A DNA stretch of 64,000 nt from Streptomyces sp. ALI-76-A (GTDB lineage Bacteria > Actinomycetota > Actinomycetes > Streptomycetales > Streptomycetaceae), in NCBI RefSeq assembly GCF_030287445.1, contig NZ_JASVWB010000002.1, forward strand, positions 496,001 to 560,000. Reading direction: 5' to 3'. Below, one piece after another: positions 46,883 through 57,739 of this stretch. The notes below the pieces were generated by a model. It saw only the letters and a program-made list of their open reading frames with translations. It was not told the origin of the DNA and made no database searches. The position numbers and the translations under genes were made by a program. The first letter of the stretch is position 1. Each line of letters starts with the position of its first letter.

Positions 46883-48409
46883 ATGACCGTGTTCATCCTG
46901 GTGGCCGGCGTGTTCACCGGCACCCATGTGTGGCAGGAGACGGCCGCGGAACTGGCCGCGGCGGGCGGCGAGGTGCACGCGGTCCCGCTCAGCGGAGTGG
47001 ACGCGGGCCACCCCGCCCCGTCGGCCCGCGCCGACCTGGAGACGCACGTCGAGGACGTGATCGCGGTGATCGACGCGGTGGACGCAGCGTCCGGCCGGGA
47101 GATCGTGCTCGTCGGTCACGACTACGGCATCCATCCGGTGCTCGGTGCCGCCGACCGGCGCCCGCAGCGCGTGGCCCGCGTCGTGTACCTGGACTGTGCG
47201 ATGCCGCAGGACGGCGTCCCGGCCCTGGCCGCCGTACCGGACCAGACCGTGCGCGGGCAGCTGGTCGAGCGGCTCCGACGCGGGGAGACTGCGGGTGCGT
47301 TGGCGCCGCCGGCTCGCGACGAGTGGCAGCGCTGGGGCAGTACCGCCGGTGTCTCCGACGGGGCACTGGACCGGCTCACCGCCCTTGCCGCTCCGCAACC
47401 GCTGGGCACCCTGCTCCAGCCGCTGCGGCTGACCGGAGCGGTGGCCACCGTGCCCACCACCGGGGTGCTGTGCACCCGTAACGGCGTCAGTATCGATCTG
47501 GTGCAGCGGCTCGTCGACTTCGGTGACCCCCGGGCGGCGGCCCTGACCGGCCCCCAGGTCAGCTTCTTCGAACTGCCCACCGGCCACTGGCCGATGCTGT
47601 CCTGCCCCGCCGAGCTGGCGGACGTCCTGCTGCGCGCCGCGGCCGGCGAGGGCCGCCGCCTGCGACCGGCCGGTGCCGGCACACCACCCGCCCATCTGCG
47701 CCCGTTCCCGCTGGACGTGCCCGAACTGCCCCGGGACCGCAGGGGACATGTCGATCTGTACGTCCCCGGCACCGAGGGCGGGCGACGACCGGCCGTGATC
47801 TTCGTGCACGGCGGTCCGGTCCCCGCCGGTGCCCGGCCGACCCCGCGTGACTGGCCGACCCTGGTCGGATACGCCCGCCTGGCCGCCGCCGAAGGCATGG
47901 TCGGCGTGACACTCGACCACCGGCTGCACGACATCACCGACTACGAACGCGCCGCCGCGGACGTCACGGCCGCGGTGGAACTGGTGCGCGCCGATCCCCG
48001 GGTGGACGCCGACCGGGTCGCCCTGTGGTTCTTCTCCGGTGGCGGCCCGCTCACCGCCGACTGGCTGACGAAACCCCCGGCCTGGCTGCGCTGCCTGGCC
48101 GCTTCCTATCCGATCCTGGCGCCGCTGCCCAACTGGGGGCTGACCGACAGCCGGTTCCGCCCCGTCCTGGGGGTCGCGCACGCGGGTGCCCTGCCCATCG
48201 TCCTCGTCCGTGCGGGGCGAGAGACACCCGAGATCGCCGCCACCGTGGAGGCGTTCGTGACCGCGGCCGAGGACTGCGGGGCGCACCTGGAACTGGTCGA
48301 CGTCCCGAACGGCCACCACGGCTTCGAAACCCTCGACGCTCCCGAGGAGACTCGCCCGGCTCTGCTCCACGCCATGCGCTCGGTGGTGACCCACCTGACG
48401 TCCTCATGA
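46883..48409 (+). CDS. Tandem alpha/beta-hydrolase fusion protein
   Basis: 508 residues holding two alpha/beta-hydrolase domains. Residues 1-255 resemble the AB_hydrolase_6/salicylate-esterase group (FILVAGVFTGTHVWQETAAELAAAGGEVHAVPLSG), but the nucleophile elbow is VGHDYG (Asp80) instead of GHSxG, and PTGHWP supplies the His. Residues ~275-508 resemble dienelactone-hydrolase/acyl-peptidase-like enzymes: VIFVHGGPVPAG, elbow FFSGGG (Ser385) and NGHHGFETLD (His478/479). ATG at 46883 follows GAGGAGAGGG. Cytoplasmic, substrate unknown; control by the divergent MerR regulator is likely. Either one bifunctional enzyme or one active and one scaffold domain. Confidence 0.85.
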   Translation: MTVFILVAGVFTGTHVWQETAAELAAAGGEVHAVPLSGVDAGHPAPSARADLETHVEDVIAVIDAVDAASGREIVLVGHDYGIHPVLGAADRRPQRVARVVYLDCAMPQDGVPALAAVPDQTVRGQLVERLRRGETAGALAPPARDEWQRWGSTAGVSDGALDRLTALAAPQPLGTLLQPLRLTGAVATVPTTGVLCTRNGVSIDLVQRLVDFGDPRAAALTGPQVSFFELPTGHWPMLSCPAELADVLLRAAAGEGRRLRPAGAGTPPAHLRPFPLDVPELPRDRRGHVDLYVPGTEGGRRPAVIFVHGGPVPAGARPTPRDWPTLVGYARLAAAEGMVGVTLDHRLHDITDYERAAADVTAAVELVRADPRVDADRVALWFFSGGGPLTADWLTKPPAWLRCLAASYPILAPLPNWGLTDSRFRPVLGVAHAGALPIVLVRAGRETPEIAATVEAFVTAAEDCGAHLELVDVPNGHHGFETLDAPEETRPALLHAMRSVVTHLTSS

Positions 48410-48956
48410 CGACGACCGGCCGCCGCGACGGCGACGCCATCGCGGTGAGACCCGGGCCCCTCACGTGACCGGGAGCTGCGCGGTTCATCACGTGAGGCCG
48501 AGGGCGGCAGGGGCGGGAGAGAGTCGGGTCCAGCGCGACGGAGGGCGGAGGCGCGGTGGACATCAGTGCGGGGCCCGTGTCCCGCCCTCGGCCAGGACCT
48601 CGGGCGTCAACGCGGCCAGGTCGTACTGCTCACTCTCCGGTGCCAGGACGTGGGACAGGCGCGCCCGCGGTCGCGAGGTCCCGCCACAGCAGGGTCGCCC
48701 GAGCGGGAAGGCCGAGCGCGAGCAGGCGTGCACCCGTTGAGCTCTGCGCTCCTCCGCGCGCCTCTGGTCGATCTCCCGGGTCCGGGGTTTCCAGGGTCTC
48801 TTCGGCGCGCCGAAGCGGACTTTCGGCGGGCCGGCGCCGTCCGCTTTCCGGGGTGGGTCGCGGAAGCCGTGTCGAGCGCCGCCGAGAACCGAACGTGTCG
48901 CCAGCGCGTGATACCGGAGAACGCGCTGGCATGCACACGAGGGCGGGGGAACGCGA
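48410..48956. other. Non-coding gap with a pair of TCACGTGA palindromes
   Basis: 547 bases without a credible gene. CCTCACGTGA (48459-48468) and its complement (48488-48497) form 10-bp arms around a 19-nt loop; each arm is itself palindromic. It may terminate the hydrolase transcript or be a double protein-binding site. Nothing else was recognised. Confidence 0.5.
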
Positions 48957-51900
48957 GTGGGATCCACGACACGCGCGAGAACGGCGGCACTGGCCGCCGT
49001 GGTGGCCGGGGCGCTGGTCACAGGGGCGGTATCGGCCGGCGGACAGCCGGCTCGAGCCGCCGGTTCGGCCACGCACGACGGGCTCGACGAGGCGGAGGGC
49101 ACGGCGAAGGCCACGGGTGCAGCGAAGCCGCCGGCGACCGTCACGCTGATCACCGGCGACCGCGTGGCCGTCGGCTCCGACGGCCGGGTGGTCCGGCTCG
49201 TGCGCGGCAAGGGCCGCGAGGGGATCGGCTTCTCCGTGCGGCGCGCGGCCGGCCACACGTACGTCGTCCCGCAGGACGCCCTGCGCCTGGTCGCCGACGG
49301 CGTGCTCGACCGGCAACTCTTCGACGTCGCGGGGTTGGTGAAGGACGGTCACGACGACGCGCACCGCACCACGCTGCCGCTGATCGTCGGTTACCGGCAG
49401 GGCCGCGCCGGAGAAGGGGCCCGCACCGCCGGACGCGACCCGTTCGCGGGCGTGGCCGTCCGAGAGCGCCGCGCGCTGTCCGCGGTCGACGGTGAGGCGT
49501 TCGAGGCGCCCAAGTCCGCTGCTCCGGCGCTGTGGGCGGCCGTCACAGGCCGCTCCTCGGCTCGTACGGCAGGCGGTACGGCCGCCCCCGCGCGGCCCGT
49601 CGCCCGTGTCTGGCTGGACGCGAAGGTCCGGGCCACCCTGGCCGAGAGCGTGCCGCAGATCGGTGCGCCCACCATGTGGAAGGCGGACTACACCGGCAAG
49701 GGCGTCAAGGTGGCGGTCCTGGACACGGGGGTGGACCAGACCCACCCGGACCTCAAGGGCGTCGAGACAGCGCAGAAGAACTTCAGCAACTCCCCCGACA
49801 GCAAGGACCGCTTCGGGCACGGCACCCACGTGGCCTCCACCCTCGCCGGGAGCGGTGCGAAGTCCGGCGGCCGACACAAGGGCGTGGCGCCCGGCGTGAA
49901 GCTGCTGGACGGCAAGGTTCTGGGCGACGACGGCTTCGGGACCACCTCGGACATCGTCGCCGGCATGCAGTGGGCCGTCGACCAGGGCGCGCAGGTCGTC
50001 AACATGAGTCTCGGCGCCCCCGACACCCCGGGGGTCGACCCGAAGGAGGCGGCCGTCGCCCGGCTCTCCGGCAAGGCCCTGTTCGTGGTGGCCGCGGGCA
50101 ACTCGGGCGACGGGCCCCGTACGCTCGGGTCGCCCGGCAGCGCCCCCGCGGCGCTCACCGTCGGGGCCGTGGACAAGCAGGACCGGATCGCCGACTTCTC
50201 CAGCCGCGGCCCCAACCTCGACGGCACGCCCAAGCCGGACATCACCGGCCCCGGTGTGGACATCACCGCCGCCCTGACCGGGCAGAGCGAGTCACCCCCG
50301 AGCGAGAACTACGTGGCCTACTCCGGTACGTCGATGGCCGCTCCGCACGTCGCGGGCGCCGCCGCCCTGGTGCTCCAGCAGCACCCGGACTGGACCGGAG
50401 CCCGGCTGAAGTCGCTCCTGACCGGTTCGGCCGAGCCCAATCCGCTGCTGAACGCCCACCAGCAGGGCGCGGGCCGGGTGAACCTGGAGCGCGCCGCCAC
50501 GGCTCTGGTCGTCTCCGAGCCCGGCTCCCTCGGTTTCGGCACGCACGCCTGGCCGCACGCCGACGACAAGCCTGCCGCCAAGACCCTCACCTACCGCAAC
50601 CACGGCACCCAGGCCGTCACCCTGCGGCTGAGTGCCTCAGGCGTCGGCCCGTCGGGCGGTGCGGCGCCGGCCGCCATGTTCACCGTCAAGGACGCGCAGC
50701 TCACCGTCCCGGCCGGCGGCACCGCGAAGACCACCGTCACCGCCGACACCCGCAAGGGCACGGTCGACGGCGTCTTCGGCGGCACTGTGCTGGCGTCGGG
50801 AGGCGGCCAACAGGTGCGTACCGGTCTCGTGGTCGAGCGGGAGGTGGAGTCGTACGACGTCACGGTGCGGCACATCGACGCCGACGGGGCGAGCCCGGCC
50901 ACCTACGCGACGACGGTCAACCACGCCGACGGGCTCGGTGAGGCCGTGGAGCTGCCGTTCCGCGAGAACGGCACGGTGGTCCAGCGGCTGCGCAAGGGCT
51001 CCTACCAACTGGAGAGCCTGGTCTTCGCCGAGGACAACGAGCTGGGCTTCTTCGTCCAGCCGGTGCTGAAGGTGACCGGGAACGTGTCGGTCACCCTCGA
51101 CTCTCGCAAGGCCAAGCCGTTCGCCGTGAAGGCCCCGGACCCGGCCGCGAAGCTGGTCACCTCCGTCGTCGGCTACTACGACAACGCCGTGGGCGCGTTC
51201 AACTCCTGGTCCACCAACGGGACGCCGCCGATCCGCACCGCCGCCCTCGGCCCGGCCTCCGCCACGATGCGGGCCCAGTTCAACGGGGTGTGGAGGACGC
51301 CCGGCGCGGCCGGCAAGAACGTCGACTACCGGCTCGCCTTCAACCGCAAGGGCAGCTTCTTCACCGGCCTGACCCGCACCGTCACCCGGGCCGAGGTCGC
51401 CGAGGTGAAGCTCGGTTTCGGCGCCTCCGTCACCGGGGTCAAGGGGCAGGTCCACATCACGCCACTGGACGACCTCGGGAGCAGCGTCGGCATCCAGGAC
51501 CCGCCGGTGCAGACGCTGCCGCGCGCCGGCACGCACTACCTCAGCACGGCCGGCGTGCGCTGGTCCTGGACGGCCACGCAGCTCGACGCCGGCAGTGAGG
51601 CGCGCATGATCTACACAAAGCAGCGGGTGACCTACAAGCCGGGCTCCAGCCACACGCTGAGGTTCAACACCGGCGTGGTCGGCCCCGATCTCGCGGCACG
51701 GGGCCCGGAGGAGCAGGACGCCCGGCGCATCCGCGACTACATCGACGCCAGGATCGCGCTGTTCAACGACGGCGGCGGCAACCCGGGGTCCTCGATCGTC
51801 ACCAGCGGCTTCGCCCGGCTGGAATCCGGCGGACGGATCCTGGCCGAGGGCTCGGCCACGGACTGGCTGAGCACCGAGGTTTCCGCCGCCTCCGCCGCGT

Positions 51901-52337
51901 ACCGTCTGACGGTCGAGGCGAGCCGCTCCGCCAAGGACACCTCCACCAGCACGAAGGTGGCGGGGGTGTGGACCTTCACCTCGGCCCGCCCGACGTCGAA
52001 CGGCTCGGTCAAGCTGCCGCTGTCGACGGTGCGGCTCACGCCGAAGCTGAGCCTGCACGGGACGGCTCCGGCAGGTGGCACGCTCACGGTGCCGCTGAAG
52101 CTGAGCGGCGCGGCAGCCCCGGCCGGGCGGGTCGCCACGCTGGCCGTGAAGGTCTCCTACGACGGCGGCCGGACCTGGAAGCCGCTCACCGTGACGAGCG
52201 ACGCGAACGGGGCGCGCTCGGTGCGTGTGACGCACCCGGCGACCGCCAAGGCAGTCTCCTTCCGGGTGGATCTGAAGGACAAGGGCGGCAACACCGTGCG
52301 CCAGACGATCACGAACGCCTACCGGCTCGCTCCGTGA
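48957..52337 (+). CDS. Large secreted subtilisin-like serine protease (S8)
   Basis: 1126 residues. Signal peptide (TAALAAVVAGALVTGAVSA), a pro-region to ~225 (starting PATVTLITGDRVAV), then the S8 domain: Asp256 in VAVLDTGVD, His288 in FGHGTHVA, Asn382 in AAGNSG and Ser459 in YSGTSMAAPHVAG. The 600-residue C-terminal part consists of beta-rich modules with no further catalytic motif, as in the large Streptomyces S8 family; they may direct binding or maturation. GTG at 48957 follows GGGGGA. Single transcription unit. Confidence 0.93.
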   Translation: MGSTTRARTAALAAVVAGALVTGAVSAGGQPARAAGSATHDGLDEAEGTAKATGAAKPPATVTLITGDRVAVGSDGRVVRLVRGKGREGIGFSVRRAAGHTYVVPQDALRLVADGVLDRQLFDVAGLVKDGHDDAHRTTLPLIVGYRQGRAGEGARTAGRDPFAGVAVRERRALSAVDGEAFEAPKSAAPALWAAVTGRSSARTAGGTAAPARPVARVWLDAKVRATLAESVPQIGAPTMWKADYTGKGVKVAVLDTGVDQTHPDLKGVETAQKNFSNSPDSKDRFGHGTHVASTLAGSGAKSGGRHKGVAPGVKLLDGKVLGDDGFGTTSDIVAGMQWAVDQGAQVVNMSLGAPDTPGVDPKEAAVARLSGKALFVVAAGNSGDGPRTLGSPGSAPAALTVGAVDKQDRIADFSSRGPNLDGTPKPDITGPGVDITAALTGQSESPPSENYVAYSGTSMAAPHVAGAAALVLQQHPDWTGARLKSLLTGSAEPNPLLNAHQQGAGRVNLERAATALVVSEPGSLGFGTHAWPHADDKPAAKTLTYRNHGTQAVTLRLSASGVGPSGGAAPAAMFTVKDAQLTVPAGGTAKTTVTADTRKGTVDGVFGGTVLASGGGQQVRTGLVVEREVESYDVTVRHIDADGASPATYATTVNHADGLGEAVELPFRENGTVVQRLRKGSYQLESLVFAEDNELGFFVQPVLKVTGNVSVTLDSRKAKPFAVKAPDPAAKLVTSVVGYYDNAVGAFNSWSTNGTPPIRTAALGPASATMRAQFNGVWRTPGAAGKNVDYRLAFNRKGSFFTGLTRTVTRAEVAEVKLGFGASVTGVKGQVHITPLDDLGSSVGIQDPPVQTLPRAGTHYLSTAGVRWSWTATQLDAGSEARMIYTKQRVTYKPGSSHTLRFNTGVVGPDLAARGPEEQDARRIRDYIDARIALFNDGGGNPGSSIVTSGFARLESGGRILAEGSATDWLSTEVSAASAAYRLTVEASRSAKDTSTSTKVAGVWTFTSARPTSNGSVKLPLSTVRLTPKLSLHGTAPAGGTLTVPLKLSGAAAPAGRVATLAVKVSYDGGRTWKPLTVTSDANGARSVRVTHPATAKAVSFRVDLKDKGGNTVRQTITNAYRLAP

Positions 52338-52383
52338 GGTGACCCCACGACGCTGACCGTCGCCCGGCGGCCGTGGACTCTCC

Positions 52384-52414
52384 GGCCTGGTCCCCTCACC
52401 CACGGGACCGGGCC
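52384..52414. terminator. Hairpin terminator after subtilase gene
   Basis: GGCCTGGTCCC (52384-52394) pairs with GGGACCGGGCC (52404-52414) with one mismatch and a 9-nt loop, 47 bases after the protease stop. The remaining gap to 52594 shows nothing. Confidence 0.55.
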
Positions 52415-52594
52415 GGGGGCTTCGCTCGCCACCTCGCTGTCCGTCATCGTCATGTCCGCGCCTTCCAGTCCCCGGTTCCGGTGCGAGGACCAGTCCGGTG
52501 GGCCGCACGGCGCGGGCACCACGGACTCGCCGCGGCGTGCAGCGACCCGGCTCGACGTCGCGCCGGCGGTGCGGGCGGAGCCGACCCCGCCGGC

Positions 52595-53410
52595 TCAGTC
52601 GTGACGGGCGAGCTTCACCGCGGACGCGAGCAGGATCGCGGCCAGCGCGGGGATGAGCACCAGGCTTGGGAAGACGCCGAGCAACAGCCCGCCCAGCAGG
52701 GCCCCCGCGATCGAACCCGCGGCCATGACCAGGGTGAAGCGGACGTTGGCGCCGACCACCGCGAAGCTCCCGTCACGGCTGTAGCGGGCGAAGGCCACCA
52801 GCATGGTCGGCAGCGACACCAGCAGAGACAGGCTTCCGGCCGTCTTGATGTCCACGGCGAACAGCAGCACGATCGTCGGAATCAGCAGCTCACCCCCGGC
52901 TACCCCCATGATCGCCGCCACCACCCCGATGCCGAACCCGGCCACCACCCCGCAGGGCACCTGCGCCCACAGCGGCAGCGCCGACGGCCCCATGGTGCTG
53001 ATGTGCGTGATGATCAAGGCCGCGGCCATCAGCACCATCAGCGCCGCCAGCACCTTGTACAGGGTGGAGCTGCGCATCCGTACCGCCCAGGCCGCCCCGG
53101 CCCACGCACCGAGCAGGCTCCCGGCCAGCAGGTTGACCGCGACGGGCCAGTGGGCTGCCACCTCGGAGGCCGGGACCGCCGCCAGCCGGGCGGGCAGCGC
53201 GACCAGGACCACGACCAGGCTCATCGCCTTGTTGAGGATCACGGCTGAGAGCGCGGCGAACCCGAACAGACTGATCAGCAGCGGCAGCCGGAACTCCGCG
53301 CCGCCCAGACCGATCATCCCGCCCAGCGCTCCGATCGCCGCCCCCGCACCGAACACCAGGGGCGGCGCGTGCGTCGCACGGGCGGGGGCCATGCCGTTTT
53401 CCGCGGTCAT
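52595..53410 (-). CDS. TauE/SafE-family permease
   Basis: 271 residues, about eight membrane segments in two similar halves: GAGAAIGALGGMIGLGGAEFRLPLL near the N-terminus and CGVVAGFGIGVVAAIMGVAGGELLIPTI in the middle, the doubled signature of sulfite/organosulfonate exporters. Substrate unknown. ATG at 53410 lies nine bases after GAGG; an ATG at 53419 would sit directly on it. It ends convergently with the subtilase and starts about 60 bases downstream of the oxidase gene on the same strand. Confidence 0.9.
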   Translation of the reverse strand: MTAENGMAPARATHAPPLVFGAGAAIGALGGMIGLGGAEFRLPLLISLFGFAALSAVILNKAMSLVVVLVALPARLAAVPASEVAAHWPVAVNLLAGSLLGAWAGAAWAVRMRSSTLYKVLAALMVLMAAALIITHISTMGPSALPLWAQVPCGVVAGFGIGVVAAIMGVAGGELLIPTIVLLFAVDIKTAGSLSLLVSLPTMLVAFARYSRDGSFAVVGANVRFTLVMAAGSIAGALLGGLLLGVFPSLVLIPALAAILLASAVKLARHD

Positions 53411-53468
53411 GACGAGCATCCTCGCCGGTGGCGACCTCCGGCGAAACCTCCGAATCCCCGGCGGGCCG

Positions 53469-55478
53469 TCACACAGGTCGGGCGGTGTGCACCTCCAGGG
53501 CGACGCGGACCGCCGACTCCAGGGCTCCCTCGATCCAGGCCGGCTTGAGGGAGGTGTGGTCGCCCGCGAAGTGCAGCGGGCCCTCGGGCGCGGGGATGGA
53601 GGGCAGCAGCTCGGTGTGCTGGCCGGGCAGCAGTACGGACGCCTCTCCGTACGCGTAGGGGTCGCGCAGCCAGCTCTGGGTGCGTCCGGCGCCGGTGTAG
53701 AAGACCTCGACGCGCTGGCCGTAGACCTGCTGCAGTCCGCACAGGGCGTACGGGTAGCGGGCCTCGTCGTCCAGGGAGTCCCAGCGCAGTGCGTCGTCCG
53801 CCCAGCTGTAGGAGGCCAGGACCACTCCCCCGGAGCTGCCGGGCACCGGATGGGAGGGGTGGTACATGAACCGGTTGGCGCTGTCCGACACCGAGCCGCC
53901 GCCCACGACGTGCGCGGCCTCGGGCTGGTCGCGGGAGACGGCACGGTTGGCCGCGTAGTGAGTGCGCTGGCCCGGGGTGATGTGGCCGTCCGGGACGGAG
54001 GGATGGGCGCCGAGCAGGCTGCCGTCGGAGGGTGCGCGGCCGGTGCGGTAGGCGTCGTACACCTTCGGGCCGATCCGGTCCAGCTCGCGCTTCCAGTCGG
54101 CCTCCGTGAACTCCCACCAGCGGCGGCTGAACTCCAGCAGCACCTTCGTGGCGCTGTCGTAGTGCAGTTCCGCGACCGCGCGGCGCTTGCGGTACGACAT
54201 CAAGGGGCTGATCTGTACGTGCCGCAGCCCGGAGAAGGGCACGGTGACCACGGCGGCGTCCGCGGTGAACTGCTCGCGCACCACCGGGCCGTCGCGCCCC
54301 TCGGAGACCGTGTCCACCCACACGCGAGCGCCCTCGCGGCCGACGTGCCGGGTGTCGGAGGAAGGGCGGTCGGGGTCGTGGTACTCGACGCGGGTGACCC
54401 GGCGGTCGAACCGGACCGTGTCGCGCACCTGCGCCAGCAGCGCGTCCGGCAGTACGGCCGTACCGCCCTCCAGCTCCCAGAAGGCGGTGTCGGGACTGAT
54501 GAGGGAGGAGCCGATGAAGCTGTGGATGAACGACAGGGGCAGGCGTGAGGTCAGGTTCTCCAGGGTGCCGATCAGGTCGACCGTGCGCTCGTCCAGACCC
54601 GCGTGCTCGGTCAGGAAGCGGAACATCGACCAGTCACCGAACCGCTGGATGACCCTGGCCCAGCCCCGCACCCGTTCCGGCAGCGGCTTGTCGACCCGCT
54701 TGCCGTCGGCGCCGACCGTGCTGAACTCGTCGCGCACCGGGTCCAGCACCGACCGGAGGATGACCGCGGCGGGAGTGTCCCAGCGGGCCCGCGGCACGCC
54801 GAAGGACCGGTTGACGCGGCGGGGGGCGCGGGCGTACTCCGCGCGCCGCATCCGAATGCCGTTGACGTGGATCCACGTGCGGTTGGCGGGCCGGCCGTCG
54901 CCGTCGACGTCGACGTAGTGGAAGCGCCGCTTCTTCAGGTCCAGTCGGTCGATCAGACCCATCACCAGCGGGTGGCTGCCGGGCAGGCGCATGGCACCCG
55001 CCTCGGCGTACTGGCGGGGGTCGGCGAAGGGCTGCGCCGCCCGTTCGTGGCCGCCGCTGCGGAAGGTCTTGACGCGTCCGCCCGCCCGGTTGCCGTTCGC
55101 CTCGAGAACGGTCACGTGGTGGCCCGCCCGCTTCAGCAGCAATGCCGTCACCAGACCGGCCGGGCCGGCCCCGATGACGAGGACCTTCTTGGGCGTGGCG
55201 GCCCGCTGAGCGGGCAGTCCGTCCTTGAGGACGCGCTCGTAGCGCGGGACCAGGGGGCGGTCGTCGTCGTCCACGACCAGCAGGGCGCGGGCCACGGCCA
55301 GGCATCTGTCGAAGTCCGCGCCCCGGGCGGGCGCCGCCGGGGCGGCCTGGACGGGCGTCGCCGCGGCAGGCGCGCCACTTGCCACCGCCGTGACCGCCGC
55401 AGCCGTTCCCGCCGCCGTGGTGAAGCTGCGCCTGGACAGGCCCGGACCTGCCGCGACGGCCTTGTGATCTTCAGTCAT
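53469..55478 (-). CDS. Secreted flavin amine oxidase, L-glutamate-oxidase-like
   Basis: 669 residues. Tat signal [25 protein letters not shown]-binding motif [30 protein letters not shown] (~115-145), C-terminal FAD/substrate segment [26 protein letters not shown]. Long stretches recall Streptomyces L-glutamate oxidase as I remember it: [51 protein letters not shown]. It oxidises an L-amino acid to a 2-oxo acid with ammonia and hydrogen peroxide outside the cell. Whether glutamate is the substrate is uncertain. ATG at 55478; the longer open frame upstream lacks signal features. The gap to the divergent channel gene (55479-55775) contains three short GTGGCCGC-type repeats near 55677-55696. Confidence 0.9.
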   Translation of the reverse strand: MTEDHKAVAAGPGLSRRSFTTAAGTAAAVTAVASGAPAAATPVQAAPAAPARGADFDRCLAVARALLVVDDDDRPLVPRYERVLKDGLPAQRAATPKKVLVIGAGPAGLVTALLLKRAGHHVTVLEANGNRAGGRVKTFRSGGHERAAQPFADPRQYAEAGAMRLPGSHPLVMGLIDRLDLKKRRFHYVDVDGDGRPANRTWIHVNGIRMRRAEYARAPRRVNRSFGVPRARWDTPAAVILRSVLDPVRDEFSTVGADGKRVDKPLPERVRGWARVIQRFGDWSMFRFLTEHAGLDERTVDLIGTLENLTSRLPLSFIHSFIGSSLISPDTAFWELEGGTAVLPDALLAQVRDTVRFDRRVTRVEYHDPDRPSSDTRHVGREGARVWVDTVSEGRDGPVVREQFTADAAVVTVPFSGLRHVQISPLMSYRKRRAVAELHYDSATKVLLEFSRRWWEFTEADWKRELDRIGPKVYDAYRTGRAPSDGSLLGAHPSVPDGHITPGQRTHYAANRAVSRDQPEAAHVVGGGSVSDSANRFMYHPSHPVPGSSGGVVLASYSWADDALRWDSLDDEARYPYALCGLQQVYGQRVEVFYTGAGRTQSWLRDPYAYGEASVLLPGQHTELLPSIPAPEGPLHFAGDHTSLKPAWIEGALESAVRVALEVHTARPV

Positions 55479-55775
55479 GACGCACTTGTACCGGTCGGCC
55501 GGACCGACCCGCCCGCCCGCGCCGCGACGTTGCCTCGAACGAGCGACGCCGAGGTCAGGCCGCTGACGCCCCGTCGGGCCCCGGGCGGAGCGGCTTCTTC
55601 CGTGACGTCCCCGAAGGGATGAAAGACAGACGAAGATCCGCATGTCACGGCCGTCTCGTCGGCACACTTCCAGGTGGCCGCGTGGCCGCGTGGCCGTAGC
55701 GGTCGGTGGGGGCGGGCGGGGCACAGCGCAGCGGTACGGCCGCCGTCGCGGGCCCCCACGGAACAGGGGGCAGGT

Positions 55776-57668
55776 GTGGGACGAAGCGCTTCACTCAAGG
55801 GCAGGGCACGCTACTGGTTCGACACCACGCTGGCCCGGGGCACCTCCGCGCTCGTCGGCTGGCTGGCCCTGGCCTGCCTCGCCCTCGTCCTCCCGGCGAG
55901 CGTCGTGCTGGTGTGGACGGACCCGGACGCGCCCGCGTCCCGCTCGGGGAGGCTGGCAGCGGTCTGGCGGCTCACCGGTGAGACACTGCGGCTCGGCGGG
56001 GCGACCGGCCCGCTCCTGCGCGTCCTGTTGTCGGTGCTGCTCGCGCTGGTCGCCCTGGTGTACGTCTCGACCCTCGTCGGTCTGATCACCACCGGACTCA
56101 CCGAGCGGCTCACCGCGCTGCGGCGGGGGCGCTCTACGGTCATCGAGCAGGGGCACTCGGTGGTGCTGGGCTGGTCCGAGCAAGTGTTCACCGTTGTGGG
56201 TGAGTTGGTCGCCGCCAACGCCAACCAGCGGTACGGCGCGGTGGCCGTCCTGGCGGACCGGAACAAGACCACCATGGAGGAGGCCCTCAGCAGCAAAGTG
56301 GGGGCCACCGGCCGTACCCGGCTGATCTGCCGCAGCGGTCCCCCCACCGACCCCGCCCTGCTCGCCCTGACCCTTCCGGGCGCGGCCGGCGCAGTGCTGG
56401 TACTGCCCCATGACGATCCGTCAGAAGATCCGGAAGTGGTCAAGACGCTGCTGGCGCTGCGCTCCGCACTCGGTGAGCAGGACGGCCCGCCCGTCGTCGC
56501 CGCCGTCAGGGACCACCGTTACCGGCTGGCGGCCACCCTCGCCGCCGGAACGCGCGGCATCGTCCTGGAGAGCGACGCGATCACCGCCCGGCTGATCGTC
56601 CAGTCCGCCCGCCGTCCCGGCCTCTCCCTGGTGTACCGCGACCTCCTGGACTTCGCGGGAGACGAGTTCTACCTGATCTGTGACCCGGCCCTGGCCGGCC
56701 GCTCCTTCGGTGACACGCTGCTGGCGTACGCCACCTCCAGCGTGGTGGGCCTGCTGCGTGACGGCAGACCGTTGCTGAACCCGCCGCCGCAGGCTCTGAT
56801 CGGCCCGGGCGACCAGTTGATCGTCATCACGCGGGACGACGACACCGAGCGGCTCAGCGACTGCTCCGCCCTGGTCGACGAGTCGGTGATGGCGCCCTGC
56901 CGGCCGGCGGGCGCCCGGCCCGAACGCGTCCTGGTCCTCGGCTGGAACCGGCGGGCCTCCCTCATCGTCGACCAGTTGGGCCGGTACGCCGTGCACGGCT
57001 CGGTCATCGCCGTGGTGGCGGACCGGCAGGAGGTGACGGCCGATCAGGTGCGGGTCGCCGGCGCGGCGTTCGCGCCCCGGCTGACCGTCACGTTCCGGCC
57101 CGGAGACATCACCCGGCCCGAGACCCTCCGGTGCCTGGAGATCGACTCGTACGACAGCGTCGTCGTGCTCGGCCCGGACACCGCTCCGGGACAGCGACCC
57201 GACGAGGCCGACAACCGGACCCTCGTCACGCTCCTCGTCCTGCACCTGCTGGAGCAGGAGACCGGACGGGAGTTGCCGGTGGTCACCGAGATGACCGACG
57301 ACCGCAACCGGACGCTCGCGCCCGTCAGCCCCGGGGCCGACGTCATCATCAGCGGGAAACTCATCGGCCTGCTCATGGCCCAGATCTCCCAGAACCGGCA
57401 TCTGGCCGCCGTGTTCGAGGAACTGTTCTCCCTCACCGGCAGTCAGGTCCACCTGCGACCGGCGGCGTCGTACATCCTGCCCGGACGTGAGGCGTCCTTC
57501 GCCACGGTCGTCGCGGCGGCTCGGCGACGGGGCGAATGCGCCATCGGGTACCGCCGCCACGACCGTGCCACGGCGGTTCCCGACCACGGAGTGCGGATCA
57601 ACCCGGACAAGGACGAGCGACGGCGCTGGACCGATCGTGACGAGGTGGTCGTGATCGCGCGGGAGTGA
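55776..57668 (+). CDS. CASTOR/POLLUX-type ion channel with RCK domains
   Basis: 630 residues. Two N-terminal membrane segments ([49 protein letters not shown]) flank a segment without the TVGYG filter of potassium channels, as in the CASTOR/POLLUX/SYM8 family. Two Rossmann/RCK-like regulatory halves follow, starting [18 protein letters not shown] and [18 protein letters not shown]. Plant relatives are nuclear cation channels; bacterial roles are unknown. GTG at 55776 has a GGGGG site five bases upstream. Monocistronic. Confidence 0.88.
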   Translation: MGRSASLKGRARYWFDTTLARGTSALVGWLALACLALVLPASVVLVWTDPDAPASRSGRLAAVWRLTGETLRLGGATGPLLRVLLSVLLALVALVYVSTLVGLITTGLTERLTALRRGRSTVIEQGHSVVLGWSEQVFTVVGELVAANANQRYGAVAVLADRNKTTMEEALSSKVGATGRTRLICRSGPPTDPALLALTLPGAAGAVLVLPHDDPSEDPEVVKTLLALRSALGEQDGPPVVAAVRDHRYRLAATLAAGTRGIVLESDAITARLIVQSARRPGLSLVYRDLLDFAGDEFYLICDPALAGRSFGDTLLAYATSSVVGLLRDGRPLLNPPPQALIGPGDQLIVITRDDDTERLSDCSALVDESVMAPCRPAGARPERVLVLGWNRRASLIVDQLGRYAVHGSVIAVVADRQEVTADQVRVAGAAFAPRLTVTFRPGDITRPETLRCLEIDSYDSVVVLGPDTAPGQRPDEADNRTLVTLLVLHLLEQETGRELPVVTEMTDDRNRTLAPVSPGADVIISGKLIGLLMAQISQNRHLAAVFEELFSLTGSQVHLRPAASYILPGREASFATVVAAARRRGECAIGYRRHDRATAVPDHGVRINPDKDERRRWTDRDEVVVIARE

Positions 57669-57739
57669 CGCCCGGCGTGGCGGAATTCGCCTCCACGGAG
57701 CTCCCCCGCCGAGTCGGCCGACTGACCGGAGGGCGGCCC

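Noticed and set aside
46784..48394. 536-codon minus-strand open frame opposite the tandem hydrolase
   Set aside because: His/Gln/Gly/Val-rich shadow with no motif; the plus strand has a promoter, ribosome site and two hydrolase domains.
50637..52508. 623-codon minus-strand open frame opposite the subtilase C-terminal part
   Set aside because: No domain and lies wholly antisense to a coherent secreted protease.
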